A stretch of 56,506 nucleotides of DNA from Sedimenticola sp. GTDB lineage: Bacteria > Pseudomonadota > Gammaproteobacteria > Chromatiales > Chromatiaceae. The translations under genes and the position numbers were made by a program. The DNA lies in NCBI GenBank assembly GCA_026994195.1, contig JALWRH010000069.1, positions 1 to 56,506 of the forward strand, written 5' to 3'. Positions 17,159-28,758 of this stretch are shown piece after piece. Within the stretch, counting starts at the first letter, position 1; each line of letters opens with the position of its first letter. The notes below the pieces were generated by a model that saw nothing but the letters and a program-made list of their open reading frames with translations, did no database searches and was not told where the DNA came from.

Positions 17159-17205
17159 AACATACTGAATTCAATAAAGTTCAACAGCCTGGTGTAATTT
17201 CCGGC

Positions 17206-17955
17206 TCAAACAGGATTGGGAATATCGACATACTTGTGCTGCAGACCAAAGTGTTCGCTCAGCTCGGCCCCCAAGGCCTGAATCCCGTAGCGTTCAGTGG
17301 CGTGATGGCCTGCGGCGACAAAATGTATATTGCGTTCCCGGGCGATGTGGAAGCTGGCTTCTGATACCTCACCGGTGATGAACGCATCGTAGCCCAGGTC
17401 TGCAGCCTTCCCCAGCCACGACTGGGCACCACCCGTACACCAGGCAACCCGGGACACGGCATGGCCCCCCCCCTTCAGGAGCAGGGGCTGCCGGTCGGTC
17501 AGCAAGCGTAGCTGCTGGCCAAGCTCTTCCGCAGTCACAGGCCTGGGCAATTCGCTTCCCCACAACAGCCCGTCTTCTGTAATCGGACCTGCCTGAGGAA
17601 ACCCCAGCAGTTGCCCCAGGCGCGCGTTGTTGCCCAGCTCAGGGTGGGCATCCAGAGGCAAATGATACGCTGCCATGCTCAGCCCGGCACCGAACAGTTC
17701 GCGCACGCGCCGGCCTTTCATCCCGGTCAGAGACTGAGGCTCACCCTTCCAGAAATAGCCGTGATGCACCAGCAACAATTCCGCCTGCGCTTCCCGGGCC
17801 GCTTCAATGAGAGCCAGGCTGGCGGTTACCCCGGTAACGATACGAGCCACTTTTTCGCAGGCCTCAACCTGCAAGCCATTGGGGCAGTAGTCATCGAAGG
17901 CCGCCACACTCAGACGGGTGTTGCAATAGTCGATAATGTCACGAAGAGAGGTCAT
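17206..17955 (-). CDS. Nif3-like dinuclear metal centre hexameric protein (YbgI type)
   Basis: 249 residues. Metal-binding signatures VHHGYFWKG near residue 63, YHLPLDAHPELGNNARLG near 97 and AAGHHATERYG near 216 are intact. Nif3/YbgI proteins form toroidal hexamers with two-metal sites and have been linked to GTP cyclohydrolase type I-like activity, but the physiological role is unsettled. The coding sequence contains a run of nine G residues (17465-17473 on the plus strand as C) encoding Gly-Gly-Gly. It is divergent from the DegS/AlgW-like protease gene, a common arrangement. Confidence 0.92.
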   Translation of the reverse strand: MTSLRDIIDYCNTRLSVAAFDDYCPNGLQVEACEKVARIVTGVTASLALIEAAREAQAELLLVHHGYFWKGEPQSLTGMKGRRVRELFGAGLSMAAYHLPLDAHPELGNNARLGQLLGFPQAGPITEDGLLWGSELPRPVTAEELGQQLRLLTDRQPLLLKGGGHAVSRVAWCTGGAQSWLGKAADLGYDAFITGEVSEASFHIARERNIHFVAAGHHATERYGIQALGAELSEHFGLQHKYVDIPNPV

Positions 17956-17997
17956 GGCGGCTCCGGGGTAAAAAGCCCATGTTAGAATGTTCCGGCC

Positions 17998-19131
17998 ATG
18001 AATTTCCAGCGTCTCATCACTTTTATGTTTACCTCTGCGGCAGCCGGCATTGCCACGGCTGTAGTGGTACTGCTGTTCTGGCCAGGTCTGCTGCAGCAGG
18101 ATGGGGCCGCCCTCAACCTGAATACATCACCATCCGTCAACAACGGCTGGGCCGATGCCGTTGCCCTGGCGGAGCCTTCCGTGGTCAACATCTACACCAG
18201 CAAAATCACCCGTGAAGAAGGTGATCCTCTGTTCAGGAATCCCTTGGTACAGCATTATTTTGGCGATCCCCGGGGCAAACCCAAGCTGCAGCGCAGAAAC
18301 AATCTCGGCTCAGGGGTGGTGGTGGATCCCAACGGGTACATCCTCACCAGCAATCACGTGATCAAGGATGCGGATGATATCTTCATCGGCGCCGAAGACC
18401 AGCCCCAGGTGCCTGCCCGGGTGGTGGGCATCGACCCTGACACAGATCTGGCCGTTATCCAGGCAGCGGGGAAGGATCTTCCCCCAGCCCGCTTGGGCAA
18501 CTCTGCCGAGCTGCGCGTGGGCGATATCGCCCTGGCCATAGGCAATCCCTTTGGCGTGGGCAAGACCGTCACCCAGGGCATCATCAGCGCCACAGGCCGC
18601 GAGGGACTGGGACTGGCCACCTTTGAAGATTTCATACAGACCGATGCCGCCATCAACCTGGGCAATTCCGGTGGCGCCCTGATCAATGCCCAGGGCGAGG
18701 TCATCGGCATCAACACAGCCATACTGTCCAGCAGCGGCGGCTCTCATGGCATTGGTTTCGCCATTCCCATCAACCTGGCCCGCCAGGTCATGGAACAGAT
18801 CATCAAGCATGGGCGGGTGATCCGCGGCTGGATAGGCGCCAGCGGCAGTGACCTGACACCGGCCATGGCTGCGGCCATGGGGCTCGCCCAGGGCACCACC
18901 GGGGTACTGCTGTCGGGCATCCTGGAAGATGGTCCGGCTGACAAAGCGGGCATCATGCCCGGAGACATCATCCAGCGCATCAACGGCAAACCCGTCAAGA
19001 ATGCTCAGGAGGTAATGAATGCCATTGCCGTGGCATCTCCCGGGACCACCATGGATATGCGCATCCTGCGGGGCAATAAGAACATGGACGTGAAACTGAC
19101 TGTGGCGGAACGCCCTTTGAACGTGGAATGA
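17998..19131 (+). CDS. DegS/AlgW-type periplasmic serine protease
   Basis: 377 residues: one uncleaved N-terminal membrane anchor (about 9-32), a trypsin-like domain and a single C-terminal PDZ domain (about 270-365). The catalytic triad is visible as His in SNHVI (about 119), Asp in DTDLAV (about 149) and Ser in GNSGGAL (about 223). A single PDZ and membrane anchor point to DegS/AlgW, the site-1 protease that cleaves the RseA/MucA anti-sigma factor, rather than DegP. Its stop overlaps the ATG of the DUF2238 gene. Confidence 0.92.
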   Translation: MNFQRLITFMFTSAAAGIATAVVVLLFWPGLLQQDGAALNLNTSPSVNNGWADAVALAEPSVVNIYTSKITREEGDPLFRNPLVQHYFGDPRGKPKLQRRNNLGSGVVVDPNGYILTSNHVIKDADDIFIGAEDQPQVPARVVGIDPDTDLAVIQAAGKDLPPARLGNSAELRVGDIALAIGNPFGVGKTVTQGIISATGREGLGLATFEDFIQTDAAINLGNSGGALINAQGEVIGINTAILSSSGGSHGIGFAIPINLARQVMEQIIKHGRVIRGWIGASGSDLTPAMAAAMGLAQGTTGVLLSGILEDGPADKAGIMPGDIIQRINGKPVKNAQEVMNAIAVASPGTTMDMRILRGNKNMDVKLTVAERPLNVE

Positions 19132-19766
19132 ACACTCTTCCCCGCCCCACCACGAAGGAAGTGATCATCTGGCTGGGCATCTATGTCCTGGCGCTCACTT
19201 GGTCAGGCATCGCTCCCAAGGACCGCTTTACCTGGTTTCTGGAAGTGGCCCCGGCCCTCATGGGCCTGGCGGCGCTGGTGCTTACCTGGAGGTCCTTCCC
19301 CCTCACCCGTCTGACCTACTGGCTGATCCTAATCCACTGCATCATACTTATGGTGGGCGGTCACTATACCTATGCGGAAGTCCCTCTGTTCGACTGGATT
19401 CGGGACCTCACCGGCGGTCAGCGCAACAATTATGACAAGCTCGGCCATCTGGCCCAGGGACTCATACCCGCGGTTATCGCCAGGGAGCTGCTGACCCGTT
19501 TGCGCGTGATCAACGGCAGAATCTGGACCAAGTTCTTCGCAGTCTGCTTCGTGCTCGCTTTCAGCGCTTTCTATGAGCTCATCGAATGGTGGGTGGCGGT
19601 TTTCAGCGGCGAGGATGCCACTGCCTTCCTCGGCACCCAGGGCTATGTGTGGGACACCCAGTCAGACATGTTCCTGGCTCTCATCGGCGGCATCCTCGCC
19701 GTAACCCTGCTGGCGCCCTGGCAGGACCGCCAGCTGGAAAAATTTATTCGGAACGGGGCCGGGTGA
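19128..19766 (+). CDS. DUF2238 (YjdF-like) inner membrane protein
   Basis: 212 residues with about six membrane segments and the family stretches NNYDKLGHLAQGLIPA, FSAFYELIEWW and GYVWDTQSDMFLALIGG. Function is unknown. ATG overlaps the protease stop (ATGA), so it is co-translated with the DegS/AlgW-like gene. Its 3' end overlaps the convergent YejM-like gene by 23 bp. Confidence 0.88.
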   Translation: MNTLPRPTTKEVIIWLGIYVLALTWSGIAPKDRFTWFLEVAPALMGLAALVLTWRSFPLTRLTYWLILIHCIILMVGGHYTYAEVPLFDWIRDLTGGQRNNYDKLGHLAQGLIPAVIARELLTRLRVINGRIWTKFFAVCFVLAFSAFYELIEWWVAVFSGEDATAFLGTQGYVWDTQSDMFLALIGGILAVTLLAPWQDRQLEKFIRNGAG

Positions 19767-21618
19767 ACAGCTTTGCGCCTTTGAGCATCTGGCGTATGGT
19801 CGCCATGTGACTCTTGTAGAATGCTCCGGCTTCCTTGACGTCCCGGTCGTCCCGCGTGGTGAGCACATTTTGCTTTCCTGACATACTGCGGTAGGGCACA
19901 TAAAACTTGTACTGATCATCGATATACGCCACACCGCTCCAGTCACTGGCAATGACATAGCCGGGAGAATCAGGGGCAAAGATGTCATGCCCCTGAGCAT
20001 AATCAGCAACCGGATTCTTCACCCCCAACAAGGGCATGAGACTGGGTACGATATCCATATGGCTGGTGAGCCGAGACAGCACCCGGGGCGCCTGACCAGG
20101 AATGTGCAGCACCATAGGCACATGGATCTGTTCCTCATGGAAACCCGCATTGTGCCCCCAGTGCCCCTTCTCCATAAACTCCTCCCCATGATCCCCCGTG
20201 ATCAGGACGATGGTGTTGTCCAGCAGACCTTGTTGCTCCAGGGTGTCCAGAATTCTCCCGATCTGCTTGTCCACATGATGAGCAGCGTTGATATAGCGAT
20301 TCTTGAGCTGGGCGATGTCTTTCTTCAGACTGGCTTTGGACATGAGCGCATAGTTCACGTCTTTGAGATAGGGCGAGACTATGACCGAGCTTTCCGGAAA
20401 ATCGTAGCGGGCATGGGTGGACTCGAAGAAAAAGAACGTCATGAACGGCCGGGACTTGTCCCGGTCACGAATAAAACGGCTGACAGCTTTGGCGTTGTCG
20501 ATATCCCGCTGCCAGGGGGGACGGGCTTTTTGCCCATGATGCAGATCCGCTGAATCGATGGCCGCAAACAGGGTGCGGTCGAACTCCGGATAGGTGAATG
20601 AGGCGCTGGTGGTCATATAGAACTGGTAGTTCTGCCCCTTGAGCACATCCAGCATCACCGGCCCGCGCTCCTCACGCAGAAAAGCATCCCAGTACGCACC
20701 GTACAAGCCATACATCAGGGAGAACAGCCCCTGACGGGTGCCATTGCCCCCGCTCAAATGCTGATCCAATCTCAGGGATTCACCGGCAAACTTCCAGGTG
20801 TTGGGCATAATCTCGGGGGTGAGCATATCCCAGCGCAGGGATTCCGCCACCAGCCACACCATGTTCAGGGGCTTCTCCGGAGGCAGCACCCGCAGAGGCT
20901 TGAGTGGATAGTTGAGCTCTCCCTTGGCCATCCCCGCAGACACCTGGCGGGGGCGCTTGTTCTGGTATCCCAGTTTGGCCGCCAAGGACTTGAAGCGCAC
21001 CCGGTTGTACAGGGGAAAGGCATCCGCGACCTTGAGTATCGGACTGTAATACTCCAGGGAACTGACGCCATAGGCGACCCGTTCCGCCACGCCAAGCAAC
21101 AGCAACACCACCACCCATCGTTTTCCCAGTACCAGGCTTCTTTTACCCTGGCGTCCCGCCATCCAGCGCGCCGGGAGCAGGAGCAGGGCCGGAACCAGTA
21201 TCAGCACCAGGGCCATCAGGGCGAACACTGCCTCCGCTCCACCGCTGCTGCCCAGGGAATCGATGCCGCCGGGAGTGGTGACCAGGTTGAGGACGAAACT
21301 GTTGATGTGAAAACCAAACAGGTTGTACAAACGGGCATCGGCAAAAATGAGCAGGAAGCTGACGCCGAAGAACAGGACTCCCATCCCCCAGGCCAGCCGG
21401 GAATGAACCGGCCGCAGAAAACGCCAGGCCAGGTAGCTCAGCAGCATGGCGGGCAGGAGATACACCAGGGAATAGGTCAGCCATACCGCCAGGGCATAGA
21501 GCCAGGCCTGCCAGCCGGAAGGCTGGCTGTTCTGCAGGAAGCCCCACCCCAGAAACAGGGAAAAGCCATAGTTCAACAGCCACCAGGCGCCCAGCATGCG
21601 GCGGGAACACTCACTCAT
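19744..21618 (-). CDS. YejM/PbgA-like membrane sulfatase-fold protein (DUF3413 + sulfatase domain)
   Basis: 624 residues. Five N-terminal membrane helices (about 10-190) resemble the DUF3413 region; the periplasmic part from about 250 on has the alkaline-phosphatase/sulfatase fold with MVWLVAESLRWDM, GGNGTRQGLFSLMYG, TGDHGEEF and HNAGFHEEQIHVPM. In E. coli YejM (PbgA/LapC) senses lipopolysaccharide and controls LpxC turnover; a true hydrolase role is also possible here because the metal-site residues seem present. ATG 21618 overlaps the preceding gene stop by eight bases. It is the last gene of a string that starts with murA. Confidence 0.82.
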   Translation of the reverse strand: MSECSRRMLGAWWLLNYGFSLFLGWGFLQNSQPSGWQAWLYALAVWLTYSLVYLLPAMLLSYLAWRFLRPVHSRLAWGMGVLFFGVSFLLIFADARLYNLFGFHINSFVLNLVTTPGGIDSLGSSGGAEAVFALMALVLILVPALLLLPARWMAGRQGKRSLVLGKRWVVVLLLLGVAERVAYGVSSLEYYSPILKVADAFPLYNRVRFKSLAAKLGYQNKRPRQVSAGMAKGELNYPLKPLRVLPPEKPLNMVWLVAESLRWDMLTPEIMPNTWKFAGESLRLDQHLSGGNGTRQGLFSLMYGLYGAYWDAFLREERGPVMLDVLKGQNYQFYMTTSASFTYPEFDRTLFAAIDSADLHHGQKARPPWQRDIDNAKAVSRFIRDRDKSRPFMTFFFFESTHARYDFPESSVIVSPYLKDVNYALMSKASLKKDIAQLKNRYINAAHHVDKQIGRILDTLEQQGLLDNTIVLITGDHGEEFMEKGHWGHNAGFHEEQIHVPMVLHIPGQAPRVLSRLTSHMDIVPSLMPLLGVKNPVADYAQGHDIFAPDSPGYVIASDWSGVAYIDDQYKFYVPYRSMSGKQNVLTTRDDRDVKEAGAFYKSHMATIRQMLKGAKLFTRPRSE

Positions 21619-22258
21619 GTACCGTCTCTTCCCAATCCTCTGGCCAGGCACAGGCCAGCACTTTTGGAGTGCCTCCCTGCTCCGGACGCAGCAGGAACAC
21701 CGCCAGCCCATAGTCTTCATGACCGGCCGGTTTGAAAGGAACAAGCTTCTCCCCCTGGTCATCCTTCAGCACCCCCAAGCAGGTGCTGTGCGTCACCATG
21801 ACCTGATTTCCCTTGTGCGGCTGTTGCAACTGCTGCTGCAGATCATCCTTGCAGTCTTCCCGCAGCCAGGGCACCACTTCCGGGTCCCGGCCAAAGGCCA
21901 GCCTGCCCGTAGCAATAGCCCGATCCACCTTGCTGCTGTAGAGCTCGAACTCCCCGGGCAGCAATGCCTGCATGCCTGCACCTATGATCCGCGCATCCTC
22001 CTGCCCTTTGTGTGTCAGGCCATCGGTACAGGTCTGGCCATCACCTTCCCGGCAGCGATCCGTATGGCGCATGAGCACAGTGATACGCCCTGCCTTCCAC
22101 ATACGCTGCACATAGGCACGGGTAACCGGCTCATCCAGCAGGTTGTCACAGGAACCGATGGTGCTGCGGTACCACCACCAGCCGCTGAAAGCGAACATGA
22201 GAAGCAGCAGAATGATACTGGCCCAGTAGAGAACCGGAAAACGGCCACGCTCAGCCAT
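21611..22258 (-). CDS. Membrane-anchored histidine phosphatase (Ais/PmrG-like)
   Basis: 215 residues. One N-terminal membrane helix (about 9-30) exports the domain. The phosphatase motif is RHTDRC near residue 65 instead of RHG, with the second histidine in THSTCLG near 154. This variant and topology resemble Ais, the LPS core heptose-phosphate phosphatase induced by PmrA. Substrate is inferred. The start overlaps the hisC stop (ATGGCTGA) and its own stop overlaps the YejM-like start. Confidence 0.75.
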   Translation of the reverse strand: MAERGRFPVLYWASIILLLLMFAFSGWWWYRSTIGSCDNLLDEPVTRAYVQRMWKAGRITVLMRHTDRCREGDGQTCTDGLTHKGQEDARIIGAGMQALLPGEFELYSSKVDRAIATGRLAFGRDPEVVPWLREDCKDDLQQQLQQPHKGNQVMVTHSTCLGVLKDDQGEKLVPFKPAGHEDYGLAVFLLRPEQGGTPKVLACAWPEDWEETVHE

Positions 22259-23339
22259 GCGCAAAGCCCTCCACCAATTTCAGCAGTTGCCGGTTCTCTT
22301 CCGGCTTGCCTACAGTAAAACGCAGACAGTCTTCCAGCAGCGGATGGCCGCCGTGCAGATTCTTCACCAGCACCCCATTGTGCAGCAGGTGCTCAAACAG
22401 GGCCTGGGCGCGGCCACTGGCCGTGCGCACAAGAATGAAATTGGCCTGGGAGGGATAGGGAAACATGCCATCCATGGACTGCAGGGCTTCGAACAGGGCC
22501 TGCCGGTCCCGGCGAATGGCGGCCGTCTGCCCGTCCAGCACCTGATGGTGTTCCAGGGCGAAGCGGGCGGTTGCCTGGGTGAGGACATTGATGTTATAGG
22601 GCATGCGCACTTTGTCGATCTCCTCCAGCCAGGCGGACGGCCCGGCCAGCAGCCCCAGGCGCAGGCCCGCCAGGCCCAGTTTGGAGACCGTGCGCATCAC
22701 CAGCAGGTTGTCATACTGCCCGAGGCGGGACATGAAGCTGCTGTCGGCAAAGGGTGCATAGGCCTCATCGACCACCACCAGGCCGGGGGCCGCCTCCAGC
22801 ACCGCCAGCATGTCGGCTTCGGCAAACAGATTGCCCGTGGGATTGTTGGGGAAAGCGAGGAAGACCAGGGCGGGCTGATGCGCTCTGATAGCCTGCAGCA
22901 GCGCAGGCATATCCAGGGAGAAATCGTCTTCGCGCAAAGGCACGCCCACATAGTCCATGCCACACCAGGCGGCGATCATGCGGTACATGACGAATCCCGG
23001 CTCCACGGACAGGATGGAACGGCCGGGAGCGCTCACCGCCAGGGCCAGCATCTGGATGATCTCGTCGGAACCGTTGCCCAGGAGCAGGGCCATATCCCGG
23101 GGAACCTGCATGGCCGAGCGCAGCTCCTGCGCCAGATCCCGCGCCTGGGGATCAGGATAGCGGTTGACGTCCACGGAACGCAGGCGCTCCAGCCATTCCC
23201 GGCGCAGATCTTCCGGCCAGGTGTAGGGATTCTCCATGGCATCGAGCTTGATCAGCCCCGACGCATCCTGCACGTGATAGGCAGACAGCGCCCTGATTTC
23301 AGGACGAATCCAGTTGGCCACCCGCTCTTCCATGCTCAC
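22251..23339 (-). CDS. hisC: Histidinol-phosphate aminotransferase
   Basis: 362 residues, fold-type I PLP enzyme. Marks are AMENPY near residue 35, LGNGSDEII near 87, FPNNPTGN near 164, DEAYAPF near 191 and the PLP lysine in [13 protein letters not shown] near 217. It converts imidazole-acetol phosphate to histidinol phosphate. GTG 23339 overlaps the hisD stop (GTGA); ATG 23333 is an equally plausible start. Confidence 0.95.
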   Translation of the reverse strand: MSMEERVANWIRPEIRALSAYHVQDASGLIKLDAMENPYTWPEDLRREWLERLRSVDVNRYPDPQARDLAQELRSAMQVPRDMALLLGNGSDEIIQMLALAVSAPGRSILSVEPGFVMYRMIAAWCGMDYVGVPLREDDFSLDMPALLQAIRAHQPALVFLAFPNNPTGNLFAEADMLAVLEAAPGLVVVDEAYAPFADSSFMSRLGQYDNLLVMRTVSKLGLAGLRLGLLAGPSAWLEEIDKVRMPYNINVLTQATARFALEHHQVLDGQTAAIRRDRQALFEALQSMDGMFPYPSQANFILVRTASGRAQALFEHLLHNGVLVKNLHGGHPLLEDCLRFTVGKPEENRQLLKLVEGFAHG

Positions 23340-24637
23340 GGTTTGAGACGGTACTCGGCGGAGCGGGCGTGAGCGGTCAGGCCTTCGCCCCGTGCCAGAG
23401 TGGATGCCGTGCGCCCCAGGGTATCCGCGCCCGCCTCAGACACCAGGATCAGGCTGCTGCGCTTCTGGAAGTCATACACCCCCAGCGGTGAACTGAAGCG
23501 CGCCGTACGCGAGGTGGGCAGGACATGGTTGGGGCCTGCACAGTAGTCGCCCAGGGGCTCAGAAGTGTAGCGTCCCATGAAGATGGCCCCGGCGTGGCGG
23601 ATCTTTTTCGCATACTCCCGGGGTTCCTCCACGGACAGCTCCAGATGCTCGGGGGCGATATGATTGGCGATCATGGCAGCCTCGTCCAGGTCGCTGACCT
23701 TGATCAGGGCGCCCCGCTCATGCAGGGCAGTGGCGATGATCTCGCGGCGTTCCATGTCCGGCAGCAGCTCGTCGATGGCCGCTTCCACGCGCTCGATGAA
23801 ACCGGCGTCCGGACACAGCAGGATGGACTGGGCATCCTCGTCATGTTCCGCCTGGGAGAACAGATCCATGGCCACCCAGTGAGGATTGGTGCGGCCATCA
23901 CAGATGATGAGAATCTCGGAAGGTCCCGCCACCATATCGATGCCCACTTGGCCGAACACCGCCCGCTTGGCCGTGGCCACGTAGATATTGCCGGGGCCGA
24001 CGACCTTGTCCACCGGAGGAATGGTGTCCGTGCCATAGGCCAGGGCGGCAACGGCCTGGGCGCCACCCACGGCGAACACCCGGTCCACGCCGGAGACGTG
24101 AGCAGCCGCGAACACCAGCTCATTGACCTCCCCGCCGGGGGTGGGCACCACCATGATGAGCTGCCCTACCCCGGCCACCTTGGCGGGAATGGCGTTCATG
24201 AGTACGGACGAGGGATAGGCCGCCTTGCCGCCGGGCACGTACAGGCCCACCCGATCCAGGGGCGTCACTTGCTGACCCAGCAGGGTGCCATCGGCTTCCT
24301 CGTACTCCCAGCCAGCCATCTTCTGACGTTCGGCGTAGGCCCGGATGCGGGCGGCTGCGTGTTCCAGAGCCTGCTGCTGATCCCGGGGAATACTGTTCCA
24401 GGCCTGTTCCAGCCGGTTCTTGGGGATTTCCAGGTCTGCAGCGGATTCTGCCTGCCAACCATCGAAGCGGTTGGTGAATTCCAGCAGGGCGGCATCTCCT
24501 TCCCTGCGGATGCGGGCGATGATGTCATTGACCGTGTCATTCACAGCGGTATCGGAGACATTGTCCCAGGCCAGCAGTTCATCGAGCCGTGCCTGAAAAT
24601 CTGCCGTGTTGGCGTCGAGTTTGCGTATATCAGCCAT
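23336..24637 (-). CDS. hisD: Histidinol dehydrogenase
   Basis: 433 residues. Typical stretches are [16 protein letters not shown] near 133, [16 protein letters not shown] near 218, the catalytic EH pair in IAPEHLEL and GPNHVLPTS near 378. The zinc enzyme carries out the last two oxidations of histidine synthesis. Its ATG overlaps the hisG stop (ATGGCTGA) and its stop overlaps hisC. Confidence 0.98.
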   Translation of the reverse strand: MADIRKLDANTADFQARLDELLAWDNVSDTAVNDTVNDIIARIRREGDAALLEFTNRFDGWQAESAADLEIPKNRLEQAWNSIPRDQQQALEHAAARIRAYAERQKMAGWEYEEADGTLLGQQVTPLDRVGLYVPGGKAAYPSSVLMNAIPAKVAGVGQLIMVVPTPGGEVNELVFAAAHVSGVDRVFAVGGAQAVAALAYGTDTIPPVDKVVGPGNIYVATAKRAVFGQVGIDMVAGPSEILIICDGRTNPHWVAMDLFSQAEHDEDAQSILLCPDAGFIERVEAAIDELLPDMERREIIATALHERGALIKVSDLDEAAMIANHIAPEHLELSVEEPREYAKKIRHAGAIFMGRYTSEPLGDYCAGPNHVLPTSRTARFSSPLGVYDFQKRSSLILVSEAGADTLGRTASTLARGEGLTAHARSAEYRLKP

Positions 24638-25268
24638 TGATCACCTCCGCGAGGCTTTCTACCAGCGCGATAATGGTTTCATGTTTCATTTTCCAGCTCG
24701 CCTTGTTCACCACCAGCCGGGAACTGATGTCCATAACAAATTCCAGGGGCACCAGGCCGTTGGCCTTGAGGGTGTTGCCGCTCTCCACCAGGTCCACAAT
24801 AAGATCGGACAGGCCCACCAGGGGCGCCAGCTCCATGGAGCCGTAGAGCTTGATGATCTCCACCTGCTGGCCCTTGGCGGCAAAATGCTGCTTGGCGGCT
24901 TTCACGTACTTGGTGGCGATGCACAGACGCTGGCCATCCAGGCGGGCGCCCGGGTGCCCCGCCACCATCAGTTTGCACTTGGCGATCTGCAGATCCAGGG
25001 GCTCGTAAAGCCCGTCTCCGCCATGCTCGACCAGGGTATCCTTGCCCGACACGCCAAGATCCGCAGCGCCCCATTGCACATAGGTCGGCACATCCGTAGC
25101 GCGAATCAGCACCACTTTCACCGCATCGATGCTGGTGTCCAGAATCAGTTTGCGGCTGGTATCCGGATCATCGAGCAACTCGATGCCGGCATGCTTGAGC
25201 AATGGCAGCGTGTCTTTCAGGATACGCCCCTTGGCCAGGGCGATGGTTATCGGTGACTTGAATTCCAT
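24630..25268 (-). CDS. hisG: ATP phosphoribosyltransferase, short form
   Basis: 212 residues beginning [14 protein letters not shown]-binding region [11 protein letters not shown] near 170. The protein lacks the C-terminal regulatory domain of long HisG, so it should need HisZ, which is not in this window. It catalyses the first step of histidine synthesis. ATG 25268 lies seven bases after the murA stop, so murA and the his genes are probably one operon. Confidence 0.95.
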   Translation of the reverse strand: MEFKSPITIALAKGRILKDTLPLLKHAGIELLDDPDTSRKLILDTSIDAVKVVLIRATDVPTYVQWGAADLGVSGKDTLVEHGGDGLYEPLDLQIAKCKLMVAGHPGARLDGQRLCIATKYVKAAKQHFAAKGQQVEIIKLYGSMELAPLVGLSDLIVDLVESGNTLKANGLVPLEFVMDISSRLVVNKASWKMKHETIIALVESLAEVING

Positions 25269-25275
25269 GATGCCC

Positions 25276-26535
<1,260 letters not shown>

Positions 26536-26602
26536 TCAGTGCTCTGGGTGCGTAACAAGTTGGGACAGAACCGCCCATGATAATAAAATTCGCGCTATCC
26601 GG

Positions 26603-26881
26603 CTACGTCAGAAGCAATTTCTCCACGTTGGAGACCCGGGCCAGGGCCAGCAGGTCTTCAGGAATACCCACATAGCGCAGCTTGCATCCCGCCTTGTGCG
26701 CCTCTTCCTGCCCCTGCAGCAACAGTGCCAGCGCGGCGCTGCTGGCTCTGCGTACCTCCGCCAGGGAAACAACCAGTTCGCGGCTGGCGCGGATCCGGCG
26801 GGCCATTTCCGTCCACAGGCCGGGGATGCTGTTCAGATCCAGCACCCCGTTCAGCTTCCAGGTTTCCGCTGGCCCGGTCAT
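26603..26881 (-). CDS. mlaB: STAS-domain protein MlaB
   Basis: 92 residues forming one STAS domain (LNGVLDLNSIPGLW, SLAEVRRASSAALALLL). In the Mla system it binds the MlaF ATPase on the cytoplasmic side and controls the phospholipid transporter. The serine-serine in RRASSAAL matches the conserved STAS helix start. It follows mlaC by three bases. Confidence 0.88.
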   Translation of the reverse strand: MTGPAETWKLNGVLDLNSIPGLWTEMARRIRASRELVVSLAEVRRASSAALALLLQGQEEAHKAGCKLRYVGIPEDLLALARVSNVEKLLLT

Positions 26882-26884
26882 GTT

Positions 26885-27502
26885 TCAAGCGCCCCGCTGC
26901 TGACGATTATGCTGCTCCAGGGAATGGATCAAACCCTCGATGCCTCCCTTTTTCACTTCGGTGGCAAAACTGCTGCGGTAATTGGAAACCAGGCTGACGC
27001 CATCCACCACCACATCGTAGATCTTCCAGCGCCCGTCGCTGGTTCGGTATAAGCGGTAATTGATGGGAACCGGAGGGCCGCCGGGGCTGTGTACCCGGGT
27101 AGCCACCGTTACCCGCTTGTCATCACGCTTGCCTCGAAATGGCAGGTAGTCCACTTTCTGGTCGGAATAGTTAAGGAGAGTGGTGGCATAGGTGCGCACC
27201 AGCAGCTCCTGAAACTCCTTGGCAATACGCTGCTTCTGAGCCTCGGTGGCGCGGCGCCAATAGCGTCCCAGGGCGCCCCGGCTCATGATCCTGAAATCGA
27301 AATGAGGCAGGATTTTTTTCTGCACCAGGTCATAGATACCGCTGCTGTCCTTTTCCAACTCTGCCTTGCGCGTGCGTATCTGCTGCAACACATAATCCGC
27401 TGTGGAACGGATCAGTTTGACCGGTTCCGGCTCGCTGTCTGCGGCCCGGGACATCCCCACACCCAGCAGCAGCATGACCATCAACATCCTTGCATATTTC
27501 AT
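26885..27502 (-). CDS. mlaC: Periplasmic phospholipid-binding protein MlaC
   Basis: 205 residues with signal peptide (MLMVMLLLGVGMSRAA) and the MlaC/Ttg2D fold marks ILPHFDFRIMSRGALGRYWR, FQELLVRTYATTL and WKIYDVVVDGVSLVSNYRSSF. It ferries phospholipids between MlaA and the inner-membrane MlaFEDB complex. The start overlaps the mlaD stop (ATGA). Confidence 0.95.
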   Translation of the reverse strand: MKYARMLMVMLLLGVGMSRAADSEPEPVKLIRSTADYVLQQIRTRKAELEKDSSGIYDLVQKKILPHFDFRIMSRGALGRYWRRATEAQKQRIAKEFQELLVRTYATTLLNYSDQKVDYLPFRGKRDDKRVTVATRVHSPGGPPVPINYRLYRTSDGRWKIYDVVVDGVSLVSNYRSSFATEVKKGGIEGLIHSLEQHNRQQRGA

Positions 27503-27969
27503 TTCTCACCTTCCTGGGCCTTGTTGAATATGAATTGCCCGATGACCTCTTCCAGAACCAGCGCCGACTGGGTGATCTCGATCTCACTGCCGTCTTTCAA
27601 CACGGCATCGCTGCCACCGGGATCCAAGCCAATATACTGCTCACCCAACAGCCCGGCGGTAAGAATCTTGGCATAGGTGTCTTCCGGAATATCATCATAT
27701 TCCGCATAGATGTCCATGGTGACCAGGGCCTGAAAACGCTCCTTGTCAAAGCCAATCCTGGCGACCCGGCCCACTTCCACGCCGGCCATGGTCACAGGCG
27801 CCTTGACCTTGAGACTGCCGATATTGTCGAAACGCGCTTTCACCGCATAGCTGTCACCCGTGTGCAGGGTGCCCAGGTTGCTCACCTGCATGGCGAGAAA
27901 AAACAGCGCCACCATGCCGATGGCCATGAATATTCCGACCAGTATTTCCAGTTGTCGTGAAGATTTCAT
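27499..27969 (-). CDS. mlaD: MCE-domain protein MlaD
   Basis: 156 residues: one N-terminal membrane helix (about 8-28) and a single MCE domain (YAVKARFDNIGSLKVKAPVTMAGVEVGRV...GLLGEQYIGLDPGG). It forms the hexameric periplasmic ring of the Mla ABC transporter. Located 12 bp after mlaE. Confidence 0.96.
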   Translation of the reverse strand: MKSSRQLEILVGIFMAIGMVALFFLAMQVSNLGTLHTGDSYAVKARFDNIGSLKVKAPVTMAGVEVGRVARIGFDKERFQALVTMDIYAEYDDIPEDTYAKILTAGLLGEQYIGLDPGGSDAVLKDGSEIEITQSALVLEEVIGQFIFNKAQEGEK

Positions 27970-27981
27970 TCTTCTTCTCTG

Positions 27982-28758
27982 TCAGTTGAACATCAGCGCC
28001 GTCAGGGCAAAATCCAGGGCCAGTACGGCCAGGGATGAATGCACCACCGTGCGCGTGGTGGCCCGGCTCACGCCTGCCGAGGTCGGCAGGCAGTTGTAGC
28101 CCTGAAACACCGCGATCCATACACAGGCAAAACCAAACACCAGACTCTTTATGACACCATTGAGCAGGTCTTCGTTCCAATCGATGCGCGCCTGCATCTG
28201 GCCCCACCAGGCGCCATCGTCCACGCCCAGCAGGCCCACACCCACGAACCAGCCCCCGGCCACGCCCAGGGCGCTGAACAGGGCTGCCAGCAAAGGCATG
28301 GAAATCAAACCCGCCACAAAGCGCGGCGTGAGCACCCGGCGCACGGGATCCACAGCCATCATTTCCAGCCCGGAAAGCTGCTCCGTGGCCTTCATCAGGC
28401 CAATCTCCGCCGTGAGGGCCGACCCTGCCCGGCCAGCGAACAGCAGCGCCGTAACCACCGGCCCCAGTTCTCTCACCAGGGAGGCCGCCACCATGACGCC
28501 CAGGGTAGCCTCGGCGGCAAACTGGGAGAGAATGTAGTATCCCTGCAAAGACAGCACCATGCCCACGAACAGGCCGGACACGCCAATGATCAGGATCGTG
28601 AGTACGCCCACGGAAAACAACTGCTCCAGCAACAGCCGCGGGCGGCGCAGCACTTCTCCCACACTGGACAAAATATGCAGCAGCAGGGTCGTTGCCCGCC
28701 CTAAGTGGCGTAGAAAGATGATACCGGATTGCCCCAAACGGGCCAGCAACTCGGTCAC
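27982..28758 (-). CDS. mlaE: Mla ABC transporter permease MlaE
   Basis: 258 residues from GTG 28758, which overlaps the mlaF stop (GTGA). Five hydrophobic segments and the family stretches [25 protein letters not shown] and [22 protein letters not shown] are present. It is the membrane core of the retrograde phospholipid transporter. A longer in-frame version would overlap mlaF needlessly. Confidence 0.95.
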   Translation of the reverse strand: MTELLARLGQSGIIFLRHLGRATTLLLHILSSVGEVLRRPRLLLEQLFSVGVLTILIIGVSGLFVGMVLSLQGYYILSQFAAEATLGVMVAASLVRELGPVVTALLFAGRAGSALTAEIGLMKATEQLSGLEMMAVDPVRRVLTPRFVAGLISMPLLAALFSALGVAGGWFVGVGLLGVDDGAWWGQMQARIDWNEDLLNGVIKSLVFGFACVWIAVFQGYNCLPTSAGVSRATTRTVVHSSLAVLALDFALTALMFN

